NCBI GenBank assembly: GCA_003450555.1
Contig: DMFQ01000183.1
Span: 6,406-13,093 of the forward strand
Length of the DNA: 6,688 nt
Direction: 5' to 3'
Source: Ktedonobacter sp.
GTDB lineage: Bacteria > Chloroflexota > Ktedonobacteria > Ktedonobacterales > Ktedonobacteraceae
Numbering within the stretch: position 1 is the first letter of the stretch; each line of letters opens with the position of its first letter. This document shows positions 1 to 5,751 of this stretch, piece after piece. The notes under the pieces were generated by a model. That model did no database searches, was not told the DNA's origin, and was given only the letters and a program-made list of their open reading frames with translations. The position numbers and the translations under genes are program-made.

Positions 1-2118
1 TATGTTTTTCCTCTTCCCCGTGTGCCCGACACGATACAAGGGGTACTGGCTGCTCGCGTTGATTTGCTCAGTCCCATAGAGAAGCGTGTCCTGCAACATG
101 CTTGTATTATAGGTCGAACCTTCTGGCTTTCGGCGCTTATTGAAATTGCCTCGGACCTTCCCACCAGTACCATCGTTGAAACGCTTGACTCATTAATACA
201 ACGCGACTTTATCGTCGTGGCTGAAAAACAGGCACGCAGTCCAGTAGAGAATGATCAAGTGTTTACTTTCAAGCACGTATTGATCCGTGACGTGGTCTAC
301 AATAACATCCCGCGCATGCGTCGCTCGCAGGAGCATGCGCAGTTGGCTCTCTGGTTGGAAGAAAAGATAAAAGGCAATGCCGAGCCTTTTGCTGAGTTGC
401 TGGCCTATCACTATCAACAGGCGTTATCCACCTGGTCGGCAGGGTTTGTGCCGGGTACCGTGAGCGTTGTTACTAAACATGACTCGCCGGAAACCTCCAG
501 CAGTCCTGTACGCTTGACTCGGCCAGAGTTACGCCGCCGCGCGATTACCTATACCACGATGGCGGGCGACCAGGCCCTTCACAGCTATTTCACCATACGC
601 GCGATCCAGGCATATAGTGAAGCACTAGAGTTACTGCTTGACAGCAACGCAGATTCCCAGGCCATTGCCGCGATGCATGAGAAGTTGGGTGGAGCCTATA
701 CTCAGCGCGGGAATCTGGATGAAGCCTGGCAGGGGTACCGGCGGGCTCTCCAATTGGTGACGGCAGAACCAGAGGCAGAAAGCGATCATCTGCTCCACCT
801 GTACAATCATCTTGCAGAGTTGGGAACGCGCTGGCTCGGTTTATTCAATACCAGTCCTGATATACAGGAGACACGAACGTACATCGATGCAGGATTGAAG
901 CTGTTAGAGGGAGAGCCGCTTAGCGGCCAACATGCTGAATTCCTGACCTACCAGGCCTTCTGGTACGTACGCAACCAGTGGGAATCCGCTGATACACAGG
1001 AGAGAGGAAAATTTGCCAATTTAGCCCTACAAAGCGGTAACGAGGCACTGCGCATTGCCGAGGAACTGCACGATACCGAAGCAATCTGGCTGACGCTTGA
1101 CGCGTTGGCTTATATCTATGGCAAGCAGCACAAATATCAGGATGCCCACAAGACACAACACTATCGTCAGAAATTCGCAGACCAAATAAAGAGCCGCGTA
1201 GAACTCAATGATCTTTACTTTTCACTGGGCTGGACACACGAAGCGGTGAGTGACTATCCTACCTCCCTGAAGTGGTTTGGATACTCATGGCGCGTCGCCC
1301 AGACGATGGAGAGCCCAACCATGCTCCTGAGTTGCTTGATTGGTCGCATGCTCGCCTGGCAGCGCTGGAATCGCTGGGACGAGGCTCAGCAAGCAGCAAG
1401 CAGTATATTACAGATGGTCGAACAATATCAGCATAACGAACAGTGGCAATTAGAAGCCCTGGAAACGCTGACGGTCATTGCTTATCTCACCGGGCAACAG
1501 GAAGAAGGGGATGGCTACCTGCGCCAGTACAAACGAGTGCTGGAACGATACTGTACGCGGGCCGATACCATCGCTACCATGCCCCTTATTCACCTGGCAC
1601 GGGAAGACTGGACGCGCGCGGCGGCCGAATATCGAGAGCTACTCGAACGCAGCGAACCCTTCCCTTCACCCAATATGCTGGCCTTGTTGGCGGAACTTGT
1701 CGTTATAACAGGTGAAAGCGTCGAAGTACAAAAAGCGAGTTGCGAAAGAGCTATAGCCGCCGCTGAACAATCCGGCACACGGAGAAGCCTGGCTATTGCT
1801 CTGCGCGCCCGTGGCAGGATGCATCTAGAACAACATCGTTGGAAACAGGCTGAAGCAGATCTGAATCAGGCCCTCAAGTGGGCCAATGACCTCGATCTTC
1901 CTTGGGATAAGGGCAAAGCTTTGTATTGCCTTGGGCTGCTCTACCGACTTCGCTCTGATGTACGCGGTAAAAACAGACCGAACGAACGCAAGGCCGATCT
2001 GGGTCGCGCCCAATCACACTTTGAGAAGGCTTTAGGCTTTTTCGAGTCGCTTAAAGCTGTACATGACGCCGAACGTGCTCGCTTAGCCCTGGCACAGGAT
2101 CATTGGGCACCGGTGTAG
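1..2118 (+). CDS. AAA/STAND-type regulatory ATPase, C-terminal part with TPR repeats (5' truncated by window edge)
   Basis: The reading frame is open from base 1 to the TAG at 2116-2118 (705 codons visible), so the gene starts upstream. The GTG at 22 is an internal valine in YVFPLPRVPDTIQGVLAARVD, the usual stretch just after the ATPase core in cyclase- or SARP-associated AAA_16/STAND proteins. A winged-helix-like segment follows (SPIEKRVLQHACIIGRTFW, about bases 79-135), then the family signature FTFKHVLIRDVVY (262-300) and LLAYHYQQAL (394-423). The rest is alpha-helical with TPR-like units, for example LGGAYTQRGNLDEAW near 685-729 and the pair near 1795-1900 and 1999-2070. Walker A and B motifs and any N-terminal cyclase, kinase or DNA-binding domain must lie outside the window, so the output activity cannot be assigned. 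In known relatives the ATPase acts as a signal-dependent switch and the TPR tail as a sensor or protein-binding platform in the cytoplasm. Family placement is fairly sure; the exact subtype is open. Confidence 0.85.
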   Translation, partial: YVFPLPRVPDTIQGVLAARVDLLSPIEKRVLQHACIIGRTFWLSALIEIASDLPTSTIVETLDSLIQRDFIVVAEKQARSPVENDQVFTFKHVLIRDVVYNNIPRMRRSQEHAQLALWLEEKIKGNAEPFAELLAYHYQQALSTWSAGFVPGTVSVVTKHDSPETSSSPVRLTRPELRRRAITYTTMAGDQALHSYFTIRAIQAYSEALELLLDSNADSQAIAAMHEKLGGAYTQRGNLDEAWQGYRRALQLVTAEPEAESDHLLHLYNHLAELGTRWLGLFNTSPDIQETRTYIDAGLKLLEGEPLSGQHAEFLTYQAFWYVRNQWESADTQERGKFANLALQSGNEALRIAEELHDTEAIWLTLDALAYIYGKQHKYQDAHKTQHYRQKFADQIKSRVELNDLYFSLGWTHEAVSDYPTSLKWFGYSWRVAQTMESPTMLLSCLIGRMLAWQRWNRWDEAQQAASSILQMVEQYQHNEQWQLEALETLTVIAYLTGQQEEGDGYLRQYKRVLERYCTRADTIATMPLIHLAREDWTRAAAEYRELLERSEPFPSPNMLALLAELVVITGESVEVQKASCERAIAAAEQSGTRRSLAIALRARGRMHLEQHRWKQAEADLNQALKWANDLDLPWDKGKALYCLGLLYRLRSDVRGKNRPNERKADLGRAQSHFEKALGFFESLKAVHDAERARLALAQDHWAPV

Positions 2119-2141
2119 ATCTGAGACTACCTGTCAGTCAA

Positions 2142-2179
2142 GTGTCATGCGGATGAGCCATTTATTCAACGCATGACAC
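2142..2179. repeat. Perfect 10-bp inverted repeat, possible operator
   Basis: GTGTCATGCG (2142-2151) and its exact reverse complement CGCATGACAC (2170-2179) flank an 18-base spacer. It lies 24 bases after the stop of the ATPase gene. There is no T-run behind it, which argues against a classical terminator. The right arm fills the interval just upstream of a good -10 hexamer at 2188, so a protein bound here could block or activate that promoter. As RNA it could also be a 3' hairpin on the upstream transcript. The repeat is seen directly; the role is inferred. Confidence 0.5.
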
Positions 2180-2193
2180 GTATGTGGTATACT
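2165..2193 (+). promoter_or_regulatory. Probable sigma-70-type promoter with extended -10, for the small protein gene
   Basis: TATACT at 2188-2193 matches the -10 consensus at five of six positions and is preceded by TG one base upstream (2185-2186), an extended -10. The hexamer 17 bases upstream, TTCAAC (2165-2170), is a weak -35. Initiation would fall near 2200 and give a leader of roughly 200 nt before the ATG at 2409. The right arm of the 10-bp inverted repeat lies between the two hexamers, so the promoter is likely regulated. Confidence 0.45.
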
Positions 2194-2314
2194 TAACAGA
2201 ACAGTGGAAAGTTAGCGCAGAGCTTCCTCTCTTCTGTGATACAACAACCGTATGTCCCTTTACTTTTCCTCTTTACTCGAGTTACTCCAAAAACCGTGCT
2301 CTTCATACGCAAAA

Positions 2315-2353
2315 GACAGTTTGATGGTTGAAAGCTCAGCAGAAAAAACTGTC
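2315..2353 (+). other. Leader stem: 8-bp inverted repeat in the long 5' UTR
   Basis: GACAGTTT (2315-2322) and AAACTGTC (2346-2353) are exact reverse complements around a 23-base loop. They lie inside the predicted leader of the 63-residue protein, 55 bases before its ATG. No T-run follows, so it is not a simple terminator or attenuator. It does not match a riboswitch class I recognise. It may be a structured leader element or chance. Confidence 0.3.
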
Positions 2354-2408
2354 CAGGCAAGAGGTGGAGTGTGCATAAACTAACACGTTAAGAAAGGCAG
2401 TCAGAGCT

Positions 2409-2600
2409 ATGGAGACAAATTCAGACGGAACCTACTTTCGGGAAGGTGATCGCGTGCGCATTATAAGCACGCAAGAGACAGGAAGAATCAATGCAGCTGA
2501 TGGAGGAGTTGTCTATGTGCTCATGGACAAAACCAGCGAGACAAAACTCTTTTCAGCCTATGTTGATAAGGATGCGTATATAGAACTCGTCACTCAATAG
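2409..2600 (+). CDS. Small hypothetical protein, possible SH3/KOW-like barrel
   Basis: A 63-residue acidic protein starting at ATG 2409 and ending with TAG at 2598-2600. AAAGG (2393-2397) serves as a moderate ribosome-binding site 11 bases ahead of the start. After a short polar N-terminus, residues 12-30 (around EGDRVRIISTQETGRI) have the G-D-x-V-x-I ... T-G-x-I pattern of small beta-barrels such as KOW, SH3-like or DUF-type translation and binding modules. The remainder alternates hydrophobic and polar residues as expected for short beta strands (VVYVLMD, YIELV). There is no signal peptide, membrane helix or cysteine, so it is presumably a soluble cytoplasmic protein. It appears monocistronic, with its own promoter and long leader, and converges on the minus-strand WD40 region. 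Function is unknown; the barrel fold is inferred only from the sequence pattern. Confidence 0.7.
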   Translation: METNSDGTYFREGDRVRIISTQETGRINAADGGVVYVLMDKTSETKLFSAYVDKDAYIELVTQ

Positions 2601-2633
2601 GGTGCACCTCCTCAATGATCTAGAAAGTCATTA

Positions 2634-2756
2634 TCAGGGACTCTGAAGCTTCTTCAAAAAACGAATCGTTGCCCCTACGCGCTGAAAACCGAGCTTTGTG
2701 TTCAGCGCCAGCATAGCCGTGTTGACCGGGTCAGTGAAGGTCCAAATATCAGCACT
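2634..2756 (-). pseudogene. Relic of a GNAT acetyltransferase (C-terminal about 40 codons only)
   Basis: Read on the minus strand, 2756 down to the TGA at 2634-2636 encodes a run containing WTFTDPVNTAMLALNTKLGF followed by QRVGATIRFLKKL. The spacing N-x2-M-x2-N-x2-LGF is the hallmark of motif B and the last strands of GNAT N-acetyltransferases, where the asparagine and the LGF loop lie beside acetyl-CoA. Upstream in this frame the sequence is only an off-frame shadow of the WD40 C-terminus, with no acetyl-CoA-binding R/Q-x2-G-x-G/A motif A. The gene has therefore lost its N-terminal two thirds. The relic begins within about 15 bases of the WD40 stop, suggesting a deletion or recombination junction there. 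It has no plausible own start. Resemblance is from motif recognition only. Confidence 0.6.
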
Positions 2757-2769
2757 CCAGGAAAAAGAC

Positions 2770-3909
2770 TCACGCCTGTGATATCTGCACAAATGAACCA
2801 TCCTGCGGCACGTTTCCCCGCGGAAGACCCTGTGTCGAACCAACAATTGAGGTGACCAGGCGCGTATCGTCAGGAGACCACGCCATTGCAAAGACCGGCA
2901 GGTCTATGTAAAAGGAGAAATTGCGCTCGGTATACGCATCCCAGCCTAAGACGATTCCACAGTTATCGCCACAATAGACCTGCGTTACTGCCGCGATTCG
3001 TTTCCCATTGTGTGACCAGGCAACAGCAAAGACGAGGTCAGGGAGTACCCCCTTGGCAGGGTTAGCTTGCGCCGCTTGCACATTGTACCCACGATAGGTA
3101 TAGGCTACAGCGCCGGTCACCGCGTCCCACACCTGCACTGTTTTATCCCATGAACCGGAAACGATAAGCTTCCCATCAGGCGACCATGAAACCGAGCTTA
3201 CCGTGTCGGTATGACCACGGTAGGTATAGCTATGATTTCCTGTCGTGGCATCCAGTATCTGGACCGTCTTGTCCGAAGAGCCGGAGGCGATCCGCTGGCT
3301 ATCGGGCGACCATACGATCGAGTTTACGCTAGCTCTATGGCCGTGATAGACGTACTTCTGCTTGCCAGTTGCGACATCCCATAAATACACAGTGCCATCT
3401 GCAGAGCCTGAGGCAATATAGTTGCCATCCGGTGACCACGCCACCGTCTGCACGATATCGCTATGCCCATGATAGATAGCGACATGCGCCCCGCTAAGAG
3501 CATCCCACACCTGCACCGTTTTATCAATGGAACCTGAGGCAACGCGATTACTTTCTGGTGACCATGCTACTGCTTGCACCCCGGCAGTATGGCCGCGATA
3601 AATTGAGGGCTGAAAATGATCGCCGGGGTTGGCGGCCCAGACCTGCACAGTCTGATCTAAAGACCCCGAAGCAATGTACTTGCCGTTGGGCGACCATGCT
3701 ACTGACGTGATACGATTGGTATGACCACGATAGGTATACAGTACGCTTCCTCGAGGATGAGGGGTAGGAACAGGAACAGCAGTTGACGATGAGAAAAGAG
3801 ACTGACCACACCCTTCTAGACTCATGGTTATCATGAATCCTGCCAGACCCCGCAGAACTTCACGGCGCGAGGGACATCCCTTGAGTGCACCTGTTTGTTT
3901 ACGCACCAT
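2770..3909 (-). CDS. Secreted WD40 beta-propeller protein with twin-arginine lipoprotein-like leader
   Basis: 379 residues when started at ATG 3909. An in-frame ATG at 4005 would add 32 residues, but it sits essentially at the predicted transcription start and gives sequence without protein character. From 3909 the N-terminus makes sense: S14-R15-R16-E-V-L-R is a twin-arginine motif, followed by a short apolar stretch and L-E-G-C34, an imperfect lipobox (glutamate at -2 is unusual). A Ser/Pro/Thr linker leads to seven WD repeats. Blades 1-5 are canonical, with GH at 62, 106, 148, 190 and 232 and SPDG...ASGS...DKTVQVWD endings. Blades 6 (about 275-325) and 7 (about 338-379) have lost the GH dipeptide, and blade 6 has an insertion and a C-x3-C pair (313, 317). 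The protein is probably a folded propeller exported by Tat and anchored outside the membrane as a binding scaffold; the ligand is unknown. The last strand ends VQIS where VQVW is usual. Confidence 0.88.
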   Translation of the reverse strand: MVRKQTGALKGCPSRREVLRGLAGFMITMSLEGCGQSLFSSSTAVPVPTPHPRGSVLYTYRGHTNRITSVAWSPNGKYIASGSLDQTVQVWAANPGDHFQPSIYRGHTAGVQAVAWSPESNRVASGSIDKTVQVWDALSGAHVAIYHGHSDIVQTVAWSPDGNYIASGSADGTVYLWDVATGKQKYVYHGHRASVNSIVWSPDSQRIASGSSDKTVQILDATTGNHSYTYRGHTDTVSSVSWSPDGKLIVSGSWDKTVQVWDAVTGAVAYTYRGYNVQAAQANPAKGVLPDLVFAVAWSHNGKRIAAVTQVYCGDNCGIVLGWDAYTERNFSFYIDLPVFAMAWSPDDTRLVTSIVGSTQGLPRGNVPQDGSFVQISQA

Positions 3910-3952
3910 CAGCGCATCTCTTTCTTGATAAGAAATACTGAGCGATAATGAG

Positions 3953-3980
3953 AGGATAGGACTGGTATTGTAACTGCCAA
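3953..3980 (-). promoter_or_regulatory. Possible second promoter for the WD40 gene
   Basis: On the minus strand TTGGCA (3975-3980) and TATCCT (3953-3958) are 16 bases apart. The -35 lies in a copy of the 12-base element ATTG(A/G)CAGTTAC that also forms the -35 of the stronger upstream promoter. It would shorten the leader to about 40 nt. Both hexamers are imperfect, so this is only a candidate. Confidence 0.25.
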
Positions 3981-4037
3981 TGTTGCTTAATACCGTTATA
4001 TTCATAAGAATAACATGCCAACCATGTAACTGTCAAT
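3970..4037. repeat. Imperfect direct repeat covering two candidate -35 elements
   Basis: GTAACTGCCAAT (3970-3981) and GTAACTGTCAAT (4026-4037) match at 11 of 12 positions, 56 bases apart, and similarity continues weakly downstream. On the minus strand each contains the -35-like hexamer of a candidate promoter. It may be a duplicated promoter segment or two sites for one regulator. Confidence 0.4.
4007..4036 (-). promoter_or_regulatory. Probable main promoter of the WD40 lipoprotein gene, with spacer dyad
   Basis: Minus-strand TTGACA (4031-4036, full consensus) and TATTCT (4007-4012, four of six) are separated by 18 bases. The predicted start point is near 4000. This places the in-frame ATG at 4003-4005 upstream of the RNA and supports initiation at 3909, with a purine-rich AAGAAAGAGA about 9 bases ahead of that codon. 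The spacer holds a 5-bp dyad, ACATG (4013-4017) and CATGT (4023-4027), nearly centred between the hexamers, a geometry that suits a regulator acting on the spacer. Confidence 0.5.
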
Positions 4038-4145
4038 ATTTTTTAGAAAGTTACACTTCTTCTCGCCACTCAACCATTAGATGAGGTAGAAGACATGAAG
4101 GTGGCAGGGCCAATTCCAATAGGACGCTGTGGAGTTTAGAGTATA

Positions 4146-4691
4146 ATGGACACGATATGCCTTGATTTCATCAATAGCGAGTTTCGCGATTTCCGTGGTC
4201 GCTGGGTAAGGGATGATCTCCAGCAGCCAGGCTGGTTGGAACAATTTCTCGTCAAATGGGGACTACAGATTGATCGACCACCCGAGGCCGCTACACTAAC
4301 GACTCTTGTTGCACTACGTGCCCTCTTGCGCTCCATGATAGAAGCTATGGTTGAGGAACAAATCACAGACCATGATCGAACAGCGCTCAATGCTGTCCTG
4401 CTCAAGATGCCTTTGAGCCGTCGTCTGGTGAAAGATACAGCAAGATATCGCTTGGAAATGGTGCCACTTAAGCAGGATTGGGACTGGGTGCAAGCAGAGA
4501 TCGCTGCCTCGTTCGCTCATTTGCTGGCTTACCAGGATCCCAGACGGCTCAAAATCTGTGCAAATACCAACTGCCGTGGGGTCTTTTATGATGAGAGTAA
4601 GAGTCGTACCAAGCGTTATTGTACACCCGATAAATGTGCTAACCTTTTGAAGGCACGCCGTTTCCGCGCAAGCCATAAAAACAATCTTTAG
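4146..4691 (+). CDS. ABATE-domain / CGNR-type zinc-finger protein, probable transcription regulator
   Basis: 181 residues. ATG 4146 is the only sensible start, because an in-frame TAG lies three codons upstream (4137-4139); GGAG (4131-4134) is the ribosome-binding site. The N-terminus (TICLDFINSEF) is the L-C-L-D-F-x-N opening of the ABATE domain (PF07336). A helical middle carries paired arginines. The C-terminus has the treble-clef CGNR zinc finger: C138-x4-C143, FYDESKSRTKRYC159, x4-C164, then a basic helix KARRFRA. The four zinc cysteines are intact, but the name-giving CGNR is here CANL, so Gly, Asn and Arg are replaced. Members of this family are thought to bind DNA as stress-linked or regulatory proteins in Actinobacteria and Chloroflexota. 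It is transcribed divergently from the WD40 lipoprotein gene, with 236 bases between their starts, so it could regulate that gene. It ends 24 bases from the convergent MBL gene. Confidence 0.87.
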   Translation: MDTICLDFINSEFRDFRGRWVRDDLQQPGWLEQFLVKWGLQIDRPPEAATLTTLVALRALLRSMIEAMVEEQITDHDRTALNAVLLKMPLSRRLVKDTARYRLEMVPLKQDWDWVQAEIAASFAHLLAYQDPRRLKICANTNCRGVFYDESKSRTKRYCTPDKCANLLKARRFRASHKNNL

Positions 4692-4696
4692 TCATA

Positions 4697-4723
4697 GCTC
4701 ACTTTGAGCACGATTTCAGTGCT
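4697..4723. terminator. Weak overlapping hairpins between convergent genes
   Basis: GCTCA/TGAGC (4697-4701 and 4705-4709, 3-base loop) and AGCAC/GTGCT (4707-4711 and 4719-4723, 7-base loop) overlap and are mutually exclusive. They sit in the 24-base gap between the convergent CGNR and MBL genes and run over the MBL stop. Neither is followed by a T-run, so intrinsic termination is only a possibility. Confidence 0.2.
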
Positions 4724-5723
4724 GCATCTCCCACAAAGACGGTTCATGCCACAACTGCGCGGAGTCCCACACGTGGCCCATCCCCGGCGGAGAAACACTG
4801 ACATGTATTTGGGCAAGGTTGGCTCCTGCCTTTTCCAGGCGTCTGATCATACTCTGTAAAGCGATTTTGGGAGTATTGTTCGTGCGGCTGAGATGTGAGA
4901 GCCAAAGCCAGCGCACACTATCGGCCCGCCAGGTTTGCAGTACTGCATCTGCCGCCTGATCGTTAGAAAGGTGTCCTGTCGGGCCGAGAATGCGCTGCTT
5001 GAGGGCGTAGGGATAGGGGCCGCGTATCAGTCGCTCGCGATCATGGTTGGACTCTAAAATAAGGAGATCAGCGTGATGCATCGCTTCAAGCATGGTAGGA
5101 GTTACTTCGCCGCTATCGATAGCGATACAGATTCGACAGCCACCCGCGGTGATGAGATAGCCGGATGGGGCAACGGCATCATGAGAGACCGGAAATGATA
5201 CAACTTCGATATCACCAATCAGGCGGCGAGAGCCAGGCTGCATAGCAATAGTAGGTACAACGGGCTTTCCTTCCCCATGGAGGAGCATACCGCTTTCCGG
5301 CGATACTTCAGGTAAGGCGATGTTTGGATCGACGCCTGGCAGAGACACCTCTTCATTCTCGGATGAATCCAGCTTTGTGAGAAGTGGCGCAATTGCAGCG
5401 GTAGTTACCAGAGCCCCCGTGTCTACAGGCCAGATACCAGAAGCAAAACTGTGTTGGAGGGCGGCAAGCGTAGCGGGAGCGCTAATGGCCGGAATGCCGT
5501 AGCGCTTCATCAGCACCGGTAACCCGATAACATGGTCTATATGCTCATGAGTAACCAGAACGCCTTGAAGTTGCTTTGGATGAGTACCCGCTTGTTGGAG
5601 ACGTTCGATCAGGATGCGGCTGGATAAACCCGCATCTACCAGTATTCTGGTGCGTCCGCGCGGCCCAGCTTCTACCAGCAGTGCATTGCCGCTGCTACCA
5701 CTACCCAATGAGGTCACTCGCAT
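4716..5723 (-). CDS. YycJ/WalJ-like metallo-beta-lactamase-fold hydrolase with internal insertion
   Basis: 335 residues. The N-terminus MRVTSLGSGSSGNALLVE matches the start of the YycJ/WalJ branch of the MBL superfamily, fixing ATG 5723. Metal-binding motifs are present: T-H59-E-H61-I-D63-H64, S-H181-D-A, D203 in AIDSGEVT, and the late S-H277-L-S-R-T-N-N segment characteristic of the branch, plus ESNHD (225-228) and GHLSN (250-254). It should be a cytoplasmic, two-metal phosphodiesterase or nuclease-type enzyme; characterised relatives are tied to cell-wall signalling operons or DNA repair, but no walK/walR gene is visible here. YycJ proteins are usually about 260-270 residues. The excess lies mainly between about residues 101 and 168, a low-complexity stretch rich in Pro, Ser, Glu and Leu just before the IGDIEVVSFPVSHDA strand. 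It follows the amidohydrolase gene by 28 bases on the same strand, so they are probably co-transcribed. The ribosome-binding site is weak. Confidence 0.88.
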   Translation of the reverse strand: MRVTSLGSGSSGNALLVEAGPRGRTRILVDAGLSSRILIERLQQAGTHPKQLQGVLVTHEHIDHVIGLPVLMKRYGIPAISAPATLAALQHSFASGIWPVDTGALVTTAAIAPLLTKLDSSENEEVSLPGVDPNIALPEVSPESGMLLHGEGKPVVPTIAMQPGSRRLIGDIEVVSFPVSHDAVAPSGYLITAGGCRICIAIDSGEVTPTMLEAMHHADLLILESNHDRERLIRGPYPYALKQRILGPTGHLSNDQAADAVLQTWRADSVRWLWLSHLSRTNNTPKIALQSMIRRLEKAGANLAQIHVSVSPPGMGHVWDSAQLWHEPSLWEMQH

Positions 5724-5751
5724 AAATGTATCGGATTCCGTTATCTAGTTG

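Noticed and set aside
22..24. GTG at 22 as the start of the ATPase gene
   Set aside because: The frame is open to base 1 and the upstream codons (YVFPLPR) continue the family pattern, so this is an internal valine of a gene cut by the window edge.
2614..2632. AATGA/TCATT hairpin after the small protein gene as a terminator
   Set aside because: Only five A/T-rich base pairs with a 9-base loop and no T-run, too weak to support.
2770..3735. Near-repeated DNA segments at about 128-base spacing, considered as tandem repeats or CRISPR-like
   Set aside because: They are the coding DNA of the WD40 blades (YRGH, SPDG and DKTVQVWD codons), fully explained by the protein repeats.
4003..4005. ATG at 4005 as start of the WD40 gene
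   Set aside because: It lies at the predicted transcription start, lacks a ribosome-binding site, and adds 32 residues ahead of a leader peptide that already looks complete from 3909.
4142..4147. Perfect TATAAT upstream of the CGNR gene
   Set aside because: It overlaps the ATG at 4146, so RNA would begin inside the gene, and there is no -35 hexamer at the right distance.
4314..4676. 120-codon open frame on the minus strand opposite the CGNR gene
   Set aside because: It has no recognisable motif and is a shadow of a gene with clear zinc-finger and ABATE motifs on the plus strand.
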